From assembly GCA_964596775.1 (NCBI GenBank), contig CAZQVN010000056.1, positions 1 to 24,179 of the forward strand: a stretch of 24,179 nucleotides of DNA, written 5' to 3'. The notes under the pieces are model-generated. The model was not told the origin of the DNA. It saw only the letters and a program-made list of their open reading frames with translations, and made no database searches. Positions 1 through 6,720 of the stretch are shown here, one piece after another; positions within the stretch are counted from its first letter, which is position 1, and each line of letters begins with the position of its first letter. This DNA is from CAZQVN01 sp964596775. GTDB lineage: Bacteria > Eisenbacteria > RBG-16-71-46 > JABDJR01 > JAWXBZ01. A program made the position numbers and the translations under genes.

Positions 1-264
1 GGAGGCGCGGAGGACCGACTCGATCGACCCGGTGGACAGGACGGCCACGTCGACCGGAACGGCTTCTTCCTTCTTCTCCTCGCCGTCCTTCCCCTTCTTC
101 TTCTTCGACTTCCCGTCCTTCTTCGCTCCGGCCGCCGAATCGGCCCCGGCCACCGCGGTGGAATCTCCGGCGGACGCGTCCGCGCCGCCTCCGTTCTTTC
201 CGCATCCTCCCGCGGCCAGGAAAAGGACGAGGAGGGCGGTGGACAGCAGGGCATTCGATCTCAC
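1..264 (-). CDS. Periplasmic adaptor (membrane fusion) lipoprotein of an efflux system, N-terminal part only
   Basis: The 88 visible codons start at a GTG preceded by a GGAGG ribosome binding site. The product begins with a short basic/hydrophobic signal segment ending in the lipobox LAAGGC (Cys at about residue 21), so it is probably a lipoprotein anchored in the inner membrane. A low-complexity linker follows, rich in Ala/Gly and then in Lys/Glu (a run KSKKKKGKDGEEKKEE). After it comes VPVDVAVLSTGSIESVL, which resembles the first beta strand of HlyD/AcrA-type adaptors (typically V.V..V..G.I...L.A). The gene leaves the window at base 1, so the hairpin, lipoyl and barrel domains cannot be seen, nor the RND or ABC pump genes expected downstream. 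It is transcribed away from the cotransporter gene. The charged linker is unusually long for this family. Family assignment is inference from the N-terminus only. Confidence 0.65.
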   Translation of the reverse strand, partial: MRSNALLSTALLVLFLAAGGCGKNGGGADASAGDSTAVAGADSAAGAKKDGKSKKKKGKDGEEKKEEAVPVDVAVLSTGSIESVLRAS

Positions 265-678
265 TGGAACCTCCGGTATCGGGCTGTGATTCCCCGGGGG
301 GAAGCGGAATGGCGCACGGGAACGACATGATGGGGTACGGGACAGGGACGACCAGGGTTGCGAAAAATGACCCGGATGGGGCGACCTGCTTCGACAGCGA
401 AGTCGGAAATGCTCCCCGGCGCGCGGCTCCGGTCCGCCGCGGCCCTGTCGTCCGGCAGGCGGAGAACCGATCACAGACTACATCACTCCGTGCATCCAAT
501 GCGCGTGTTTGCACTATTTTAGCGAATCGGGCCACGTGGAGGGCCGGAGCGGGAAGACGGAGCGCTCTTCTGTTATCATGCGCCCCGCTCGAAACCGTGA
601 CGCCCCCTTCCCCGGACGAGAAGTCGATCCCGATCCGGGGAGATGCACGGTCCTGCACCGCTTCGGAAGGACGGAACG
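265..678. other. Divergent intergenic region between the adaptor lipoprotein and the cotransporter
   Basis: These 414 bases separate two divergent genes and contain no convincing coding sequence; short open frames here lack ribosome binding sites and family resemblance. The most AT-rich part is about 477-535, the place where promoters for both directions would be expected. No clear terminator or RNA gene is visible. Confidence 0.6.
571..579 (+). promoter_or_regulatory. Possible extended -10 promoter for the cotransporter gene
   Basis: TGTTATCAT reads as a TGn extension plus a -10 element one base off TATAAT. No good -35 lies 17 bases upstream, as is common with extended -10 promoters. It would give a leader of roughly 90 bases before the ATG at 679. 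This is a motif match only. Confidence 0.3.
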
Positions 679-3246
679 ATGGCTGAAGACAAAACAGGCC
701 CCCAGACGCCCGCCGGCGGGCAGCTCGGCACCTTCGCCGGCGTCTTCACGCCGAGCGTTCTCACCATCCTCGGCATCATCCTCTTCCTCCGGCTGGGCTA
801 TGTCGTCGGGGCGGCCGGCCTGACCCAGGCCCTCGTCATCATACTGCTCGCCAACCTGGTGTCGGTGCTGACCTCGCTGTCCCTCTCCGCGATCGCCACG
901 AACTACCGGGTCAAGGGGGGCGGTGACTACTACCTCATTTCCCGCACGCTCGGCGCCGAGCACGGCGGCTCCATCGGCATCGTTCTCTTTCTCGCCCAGT
1001 CGGTGTCGATCGCGTTCTACGCGATCGGTTTCGGCGAGGCGATCGCCGCCGTCAGCGGTCACGAGGCGACCTGGTTCCCCCAGGCGGTGGCCGCGGCGGC
1101 GGTGGCCGTGCTCTTTGTCCTCGCCTGGATAGGAGCCGACGCCGCGACGCGGTTCCAGTTCGTCATCATGGGCGTCCTCGGCGTGGCGCTCGGCGCGTTC
1201 TTCATCGGCGGATTCCTGGGCTGGGATCCCGCGGTGCTCCGGTCGAACTGGGCGCGGCAGGAAGGCGTCCCGGAAATCCCGTTCTGGGCGATCTTCGCGA
1301 TCTTCTTCCCCGCCGTCACCGGTTTCACCCAGGGCGTCAGCATGTCCGGGGATCTCAAGGACCCCGGAAAGAGCCTCCCGGTGGGCACGTTCCTCGCGGT
1401 GGGCATCTCCGCGGTCGTCTATTTCGGCGCCGCGATCCTCTTTGCCGGCAACCTCCCGGGCACCGACCTCGTGTCCGACTACGGGGCGATGCAGCGGGTG
1501 TCGATCGCCGGCTGGCTGATCCACGCCGGGGTGATCGCGGCCACGATCTCCTCGGCCCTCGCGTCGTTTCTCGGCGCTCCGCGCATCCTCCAGTCGCTGG
1601 CCCGCGACCGCCTGTTCCCGGCACTCAACCCGTTCGGCAAGGGGTACGGGGCCGCGGACAACCCCCGGCGCGGCGTCCTTCTTTCGCTGGTGATCGCCTT
1701 CGCCACGATCGCGCTCGGCGACCTGAACCTCATCGCGCCGGTCGTCTCGATGTTCTTCCTGATCTCGTACGGCCTGCTCAACTACGCCACCTACTTCGAG
1801 GCGAGCGGCAAGAGCCCGTCGTTCCGCCCGCGCTTCAAGTGGTTTCATCACCGGCTGAGCCTGATCGGCGCGCTCGGCTGCGCCGGGGCGATGATCGCCA
1901 TCCATCCGCTGGCCGGCGGGGCGTCCATCGTCATCCTGCTGCTGATCCAGCAGTACATCCGGAAGACGGTGGCGGTGGCCCGCTGGGCCGACGGCAGCCG
2001 CTCGAACCGCCTGCAGCAGGTGCGCGACAACCTGCACTTCGTCCGCTCCGAACTGGACCATCCGCGGGACTGGCGTCCGGTGATCCTCGCGTTCTCCGAC
2101 AACCCGGACCGCCGCGAGCGGATCATCCGCTTCGCGTCCTGGATCGAGGGGGGCAGCGGTTTCACCACGGCGGTCAAGATCATGGTCGGCGAGGGCGCGG
2201 TCGTCCGCAAGGCCCGCGACCGGATGATCCTCGACATGCGCGCCGACATCCGGAAGCGGGGGCTCGAGGCGTTCACGCTCGTGGTGGCCACGCCGGACTT
2301 CGACTCGGCGCTGCCGATCATCATGCAGGCCCACGGAATGGGACCGGTCAGGCCGAACACGGTCCTCATGAACTGGTTCGACCGGAGCGACGGCACGAGC
2401 AACCTCCCGGGCCTCCAGTCCTACGGGCGTTACGTCCGGATGGCGCTCCGCTTCGGCCAGAACGTGATCATGCTCGCGGTGGGACCGAAGGAACTCGAGG
2501 CGCTCGAGGAGCGCGATCCGCGGGACCGCCGCATCGACGTGTGGTACCGCGACGATGCCACGGGACGGCTCATGCTGATGGCCGCGTACCTGATGACCCG
2601 CACGCCGGACTGGCGCGGCGCCCCGATCCGGCTGCTGGTTCCGGTCACGCCCGCGGACACGGTCACGCCGACGGCCGAGAGCATCGAGCAGATGCTGGAC
2701 GACGTGCGGATCGAGGCCCGGTTCGAGTTCGTGGAAGTGGACGGGCCGCTGAACGTGGCCGCCCGCTCCAGCCAGGCCTCCGTCGTCTTCTTTCCCTTCG
2801 ATCTCGTGAACGATGCGCCGAGCGGGTATCTCGGCTGCTCCATGGAAGACCTGGCCCAGGCCTGGATGATAACCGCATTCGTTCTCGCCGCCCAGGACCT
2901 CGACCTCGAGGCGGAACCCGAAGAAGGCACGCACGGACTGATCGCCGAGGCGCGGGATGCCGCGGACAAGCTGATGGCGGCCGCGAAGACGGCCCAGGCC
3001 GAAGCGGAGCGGGCGCAGGCCGTCGTGGACAAGCTGGAACAGGAACTGGTGAAGGCCCGCGAGGAGGAATCGTCGGAGGAAGCGGTCCAATCCCTCGCCG
3101 ACGCCCTGGCCGAAGCGCGCGAAGAAGCCGAGGAACTGCGGCGCCGGGCGGCGAAGAACATGGCCAAGGCGGAGGCGGCGGAGCGGGAGGCGAAGGAAAA
3201 GGTGGGGGCGGTGACGGCGGATTCAGAGGGGGACGAGAAGGAGTAG
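679..3246 (+). CDS. SLC12-type cation-chloride cotransporter homologue (APC superfamily)
   Basis: The 855-residue integral membrane protein has about twelve hydrophobic helices over residues 20-425. Signature stretches of the SLC12/NKCC-KCC family are visible: GVFTPSVLTILGIILFLRLG near residue 21, VKGGGDYYLISRTLG near 78, SGDLKDPGKSLPVGT after helix 5-6, and APRILQSLARDRLFP. A cytosolic half follows (about 425-750) resembling the C-terminal regulatory domain of this family. A highly charged Ala/Glu/Lys coiled coil (about 750-845) ends the protein. I chose ATG 679 over the in-frame ATG at 643 because AAGGACGG precedes 679 at good distance and the family homology begins just after it. Family members couple Na+ and/or K+ to Cl-, but bacterial homologues are often annotated loosely as amino acid permeases; the substrate here is unknown. 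It is monocistronic and convergent with mmsA. Confidence 0.85.
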   Translation: MAEDKTGPQTPAGGQLGTFAGVFTPSVLTILGIILFLRLGYVVGAAGLTQALVIILLANLVSVLTSLSLSAIATNYRVKGGGDYYLISRTLGAEHGGSIGIVLFLAQSVSIAFYAIGFGEAIAAVSGHEATWFPQAVAAAAVAVLFVLAWIGADAATRFQFVIMGVLGVALGAFFIGGFLGWDPAVLRSNWARQEGVPEIPFWAIFAIFFPAVTGFTQGVSMSGDLKDPGKSLPVGTFLAVGISAVVYFGAAILFAGNLPGTDLVSDYGAMQRVSIAGWLIHAGVIAATISSALASFLGAPRILQSLARDRLFPALNPFGKGYGAADNPRRGVLLSLVIAFATIALGDLNLIAPVVSMFFLISYGLLNYATYFEASGKSPSFRPRFKWFHHRLSLIGALGCAGAMIAIHPLAGGASIVILLLIQQYIRKTVAVARWADGSRSNRLQQVRDNLHFVRSELDHPRDWRPVILAFSDNPDRRERIIRFASWIEGGSGFTTAVKIMVGEGAVVRKARDRMILDMRADIRKRGLEAFTLVVATPDFDSALPIIMQAHGMGPVRPNTVLMNWFDRSDGTSNLPGLQSYGRYVRMALRFGQNVIMLAVGPKELEALEERDPRDRRIDVWYRDDATGRLMLMAAYLMTRTPDWRGAPIRLLVPVTPADTVTPTAESIEQMLDDVRIEARFEFVEVDGPLNVAARSSQASVVFFPFDLVNDAPSGYLGCSMEDLAQAWMITAFVLAAQDLDLEAEPEEGTHGLIAEARDAADKLMAAAKTAQAEAERAQAVVDKLEQELVKAREEESSEEAVQSLADALAEAREEAEELRRRAAKNMAKAEAAEREAKEKVGAVTADSEGDEKE

Positions 3247-3268
3247 TGCCGCCCCACCACCCTTCCCG

Positions 3269-3298
3269 CCCGCGCCTCGTTCTCGAACGAGGCGCGGG
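3269..3298. terminator. Hairpin between convergent cotransporter and mmsA genes
   Basis: A perfect 13-bp stem (CCCGCGCCTCGTT paired with AACGAGGCGCGGG) has a CTCG tetraloop. It lies between the two converging stop codons (3246 and 3325), where a shared terminator is expected. There is no T tract on either side, so it is not a canonical intrinsic terminator. The right arm GAACGAGGCGCGGG is repeated exactly at 3304-3317. Confidence 0.5.
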
Positions 3299-3322
3299 TA
3301 TCGGAACGAGGCGCGGGGATCC

Positions 3323-4816
3323 TTACCGGTTCTCCGGAAAGCCCAGGTTCACACCGCGGTGCCGGGGATCCGGCCAGCGGCTCGTGATGACCTTGCCGCG
3401 GGTGTAGAAGTTCACCCCTTCGCGGCCGTGCACGTGCTGGTCGCCGAACAGCGAACTCTTCCAGCCGCCGAACGAGTAGTAGGCCATCGGCACCGGGATC
3501 GGCACGTTGATGCCGACCATCCCCACCTGGACCTCGTTCTGGAACTCGCGGGCCACCCCGCCGTCGTTCGTGAACACCGCCACGCCGTTCGCGTAGGGGT
3601 TCCGGTTCACGAGGCCGATCGCCTCGTCGTAATCGCCGGCCCGAACGACCGAGAGGACCGGGCCGAAGATCTCGTCGGTGTAGATCGTCATGTCCGGTTT
3701 CACGTTGTCGAACAGGCAGGGGCCGAGGAAGAAGCCCTTGTCACGGCCGGAAACCGAAAGTTTCCGGCCGTCCTCGAGCAGTGTCGCCCCTTCCTTCTCC
3801 CCGGCGTCCACGTACCCCTTCACGCGATCCCGGTGGGCCCCGGTGACCAGCGGTCCCATCTCGGAGCCCTCGCTCATGCCGTCGCCGACCTTGAGCTTCG
3901 CGATCCGCTCGCGGATCTTCGGCAGGAGCCGGTCGCCGGAATCGCCGACGGCCACGAGGACGGAGATGGCCATGCACCGCTCCCCCGCCGACCCGTACGC
4001 CGCCGACACCGCGGAGTCGGCGGCCAGGTCCATGTCCGCATCGGGCAGGACGACCATGTGATTCTTGGCCCCGCCGAGCGCCTGGACCCGCTTGCCGTGT
4101 TTCGTGCCCGTCTCGTAGATGTAGCGGGCGATCGGCGTCGAGCCGACGAACGACACCGCGGCGATGTCGGGATGCTCGAGGATCCGGTCCACCGCGACCT
4201 TGTCGCCGTGCACCACGTTGAACACGCCGGCGGGAAGCCCCGCCTCCGCGAGGAGCCGCGCGCAGTACAGCGGCGCCGACGGATCCTTCTCCGAGGGTTT
4301 CAGGACGAACGTGTTGCCGCAGGCGATCGCGATCGGGTACATCCACATCGGGACCATCGCCGGAAAGTTGAACGGGGTGATCCCGGCCACCACGCCGAGC
4401 GGCTGGCGGATCGAGTAGCTGTCGACGTCGGTGGACACCCCCTCGGAAAACTCCCCCTTGATGAGCTGCGGGATGCCGCAGGCGAACTCGATGACCTCGA
4501 GGCCGCGGTTCACCTCGCCCAGGGCGTCGGAGAGGACCTTGCCGTGCTCGGCGGTCAGGAGCTGCGCGATCTCCTTCTTGTTCCTCTCGACGAGTTCGCG
4601 GAACGCGAACATCACCCGGGCGCGCTGGGCCAGGGAGGCGTCGCGCCAACCGGGAAACGCGCCCTTCGCGGCGGCGACAGCCCGGTCGACATCGGAGGCG
4701 GAGGCGAAGGCCACCCGGCCGGCCACCTGGCCGGTGGCGGGGTTGTAGACGTCGCCATGGCGCTCGGAGGGCGTGTCGTCCTCCCGGCCGGCGATCCAGT
4801 GATGGATCTGTTTCAT
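3323..4816 (-). CDS. mmsA: CoA-acylating methylmalonate-semialdehyde dehydrogenase
   Basis: The 497-residue aldehyde dehydrogenase oxidises methylmalonate or malonate semialdehyde with NAD+ and CoA to propionyl-CoA or acetyl-CoA, in valine, beta-alanine and inositol breakdown. Visible marks include the NAD-fold stretch ITPFNFPAMVPMWMYP (146-161), KPSEKDPSAP (173-182), FVGSTPIARYIYETG, and the nucleophile in SAGERCMA (Cys281). In place of the usual ALDH general-base Glu the sequence reads LGGAKNH (Asn252), which is characteristic of the CoA-dependent MmsA subfamily. Its length matches the family. The ATG at 4816 overlaps the aquaporin stop (ATGA), and GGAG lies just upstream. No other valine or inositol catabolic gene is in the window. 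Confidence 0.93.
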   Translation of the reverse strand: MKQIHHWIAGREDDTPSERHGDVYNPATGQVAGRVAFASASDVDRAVAAAKGAFPGWRDASLAQRARVMFAFRELVERNKKEIAQLLTAEHGKVLSDALGEVNRGLEVIEFACGIPQLIKGEFSEGVSTDVDSYSIRQPLGVVAGITPFNFPAMVPMWMYPIAIACGNTFVLKPSEKDPSAPLYCARLLAEAGLPAGVFNVVHGDKVAVDRILEHPDIAAVSFVGSTPIARYIYETGTKHGKRVQALGGAKNHMVVLPDADMDLAADSAVSAAYGSAGERCMAISVLVAVGDSGDRLLPKIRERIAKLKVGDGMSEGSEMGPLVTGAHRDRVKGYVDAGEKEGATLLEDGRKLSVSGRDKGFFLGPCLFDNVKPDMTIYTDEIFGPVLSVVRAGDYDEAIGLVNRNPYANGVAVFTNDGGVAREFQNEVQVGMVGINVPIPVPMAYYSFGGWKSSLFGDQHVHGREGVNFYTRGKVITSRWPDPRHRGVNLGFPENR

Positions 4817-5496
4817 GAAGTGCTCCGCGGTGATCCCGTGCAGCATCCCGTCGACTGCACGCAGCGACAGACCGGCACGGCAAGAAGCGCCCCGGCGACC
4901 GGGGCGGTGAGGTAGAGCCAGAGCGAGTCCAGCTGCCAGGAGACGAGCGCCGGCCCCAGCGAGCGGGCCGGGTTCATGGACGCGCCGCAGACCGGCCCGG
5001 CGAACAGCGCCGACAGGCCGACCGCGGCGCCGATGGCCAGGCCGGCGGTGATCCCCTTTTCGCGCGCGCCGGTCGAGACCCCGAGGATGACGACCATGAG
5101 ACCGGCGGTCAGGAGGACTTCCAGGAACCAGGACTGGTAGATTGGTCCGGACGGAGCCGTGCCGCCCAGACCCGGGGCGGCCGGGAAGAGGAAACGGACG
5201 GCAAGGCTCGCGAAGACGGCGCCGGCGCACTGGCTCAGGACGTACGGAAGAACAAACCGCCCGGGAACCCGGCGGGCCACCCAGAAACCGAGCGTCACCG
5301 CCGGATTGATGTGGGCGCCGGACACGTCGCCGATGGCGGCGACCATCGCGAACACGATCAGGCCGAACGTGAGCGCCACACCGACGTGGGACACGGCGCC
5401 GCCGTCGTGGACGACGATCGCGGCGGTACCGGCAAACACGAGACAGAAGGTGCCGAACGCCTCGGCGGCGAGCTTTCGGGACAGCGGAACGTTCAC
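4813..5496 (-). CDS. Aquaporin / MIP-family channel, NIP-like second half
   Basis: This 227-residue membrane channel has six hydrophobic helices and two NPA half-helices: SGAHINPAVT (NPA at 64-66) and CGASMNPARSLGPAL (NPA at 175-177). Placed on E. coli AqpZ, the selectivity-filter positions read Phe44, Ala163, Ala172, Arg178, where AqpZ has Phe, His, Thr, Arg. The missing His and Thr suggest a wider, less polar pore than a strict water channel, for example for small neutral solutes; this is inference. The start is GTG 5496, with GAGGAG eight bases upstream. The last 15 residues (after the sixth helix) are Cys/Ser-rich and overlap the mmsA start by 4 nt, so mmsA is probably translationally coupled. 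The gene follows the response-regulator phosphatase by only 30 bases. Confidence 0.9.
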   Translation of the reverse strand: MNVPLSRKLAAEAFGTFCLVFAGTAAIVVHDGGAVSHVGVALTFGLIVFAMVAAIGDVSGAHINPAVTLGFWVARRVPGRFVLPYVLSQCAGAVFASLAVRFLFPAAPGLGGTAPSGPIYQSWFLEVLLTAGLMVVILGVSTGAREKGITAGLAIGAAVGLSALFAGPVCGASMNPARSLGPALVSWQLDSLWLYLTAPVAGALLAVPVCRCVQSTGCCTGSPRSTS

Positions 5497-5522
5497 GGGT
5501 CGATCTCCTCTTTCAGCGTTGA

Positions 5523-5536
5523 CGCATCATGATGCG
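5523..5536. repeat. Perfect 14-bp palindrome at the phosphatase/aquaporin junction
   Basis: CGCATCATGATGCG is self-complementary and covers the last codons and stop (5527-5529) of the receiver-phosphatase gene, just upstream of the aquaporin ribosome binding site. It could be an operator, a weak mRNA stem at the operon junction, or chance. Confidence 0.4.
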
Positions 5537-6720
5537 GAAGGATAGCACGACCCGGGATCGGGGCGATCGTCGCTCCACGCCGTCAGGAGCGTCCAGTCAT
5601 CCTGTCCCGCCCTCATTCCGGACGCACTCGCCGCGTCCGCGAGGATCCGGTCGAGCAGCGGAAGGCCGCTGTCCGCCCGCGACCCGAACAGCTCAGCGAT
5701 CCGCTCGTCGCCGTAGAAACCGTCCCCGACCCGCGCCTCGGAAATGCCGTCGGAGTAGACGAGCAGCCGGCTTCCTTTTGGAAACGGCACGGTGACCGCC
5801 GGCCGCGGGAACCCGGTGAGCGCCGAGGAAACGAGCGGGCCCGTGGACTCCAGCAGCCGCACCGCTCCCGGCGATGCCGGGGTGCCGCCGGAGGGCTTTC
5901 CGGAACCGGGCAGGCCGAGCAGGCCCGGCGGATGGCCGGCGTTCACGTACTTCAGTTCCCCGGCCGCGGCGTCGAGGCGGCCGCAGAACACCGTCACGAA
6001 GCGCTCCACGCCGAACGGGGCGATCGAATCTGAAATCCGGCGGATCACCGTTTCCGGGTCGAACTCCTCGTCGCGGGAGGCGTGGAACGACGACTTGACG
6101 AGCGCGGTCATCATGGCCGCGCCGACGCCGTGACCGGACACATCGGCCAGCACGACGCCGATCCTTCCGGGCCCGGCGGGAGCGTAGTCGCAGAAGTCGC
6201 CGCCGAGTTCGGACGACGGGTCGTAGCGGAACGCCGCGGACACGCCGTCGAAGCTCCGGACGGGAGCGGGCAGCAGCCCCTGCTGGAACGCCCGGGCCTG
6301 GGCGAGTTCCTTCTCCATGCGGGCCGTGTGCCGGCGGTTTTCCGTTTCCAGCCGCCGCAGGTCGAGACAGCGGTCCACGAGCGCCGTCAGCACCGCGCTG
6401 TCGAACGGTTTCTGGATGTAGTAGAACGCCTTCTCCCGGAGCGCCCGGACGAGCTTCCTGTCCGGGTCGGTGATGCTGCCGGTCATCAGGATCACGTCGA
6501 TGTCCGGCTGGATCTCCTTGAGCCGGGCCATCAGCTCGAAGCCGTCCATGTCCGGCATCCGGATGTCGAGCAGCGCCAGGTCCGGACGGAGTTGCGGCGC
6601 GCGCTCGAGCGCCTCCTGCGGATGAGCAAAGACGGTCACGTCGTGCCGCGGGGCGAGAACCCGTTCCGCGGCGCGGAGCATTCCGTACTCGTCGTCGACG
6701 ATCAGGATCCGCGCCTTCAC
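5527..6720 (-). CDS. Response regulator with PP2C/RsbU-type serine phosphatase output
   Basis: The 397-residue cytosolic protein has an N-terminal receiver domain (about 3-118): acidic pair Asp9/Asp10, phospho-acceptor Asp52 in LLDIRMPDMDG, Thr80 in LMTGS and Lys104 in YIQKPF. A short coiled linker (about 120-147) leads to a SpoIIE/RsbU-like PP2C domain. QQGLLPAP opens the domain; metal ligands are visible in ELGGDFCDY (Asp175), LADVSGHGVGAAM (Asp193) and near the end in GQDDWT. This layout resembles RssB- or RsbU-like regulators that dephosphorylate anti-sigma antagonists, so the likely output is partner switching. No anti-sigma or STAS gene is in the window. GTG 6720 overlaps the kinase stop by 4 nt (GTGA), so the kinase is its probable phosphodonor. 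Confidence 0.9.
   Translation of the reverse strand: MKARILIVDDEYGMLRAAERVLAPRHDVTVFAHPQEALERAPQLRPDLALLDIRMPDMDGFELMARLKEIQPDIDVILMTGSITDPDRKLVRALREKAFYYIQKPFDSAVLTALVDRCLDLRRLETENRRHTARMEKELAQARAFQQGLLPAPVRSFDGVSAAFRYDPSSELGGDFCDYAPAGPGRIGVVLADVSGHGVGAAMMTALVKSSFHASRDEEFDPETVIRRISDSIAPFGVERFVTVFCGRLDAAAGELKYVNAGHPPGLLGLPGSGKPSGGTPASPGAVRLLESTGPLVSSALTGFPRPAVTVPFPKGSRLLVYSDGISEARVGDGFYGDERIAELFGSRADSGLPLLDRILADAASASGMRAGQDDWTLLTAWSDDRPDPGSCYPSAS

Noticed and set aside
514..3090. 858-codon open frame on the minus strand opposite the cotransporter
   Set aside because: The protein is Arg/Gly/Asp/His-rich without domains, as expected for an antisense frame of a GC-rich gene; the plus strand encodes a clear membrane transporter.
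3359..4915. Plus-strand open frame opposite mmsA
   Set aside because: No recognisable fold; the minus strand carries a full-length aldehyde dehydrogenase with its catalytic Cys.
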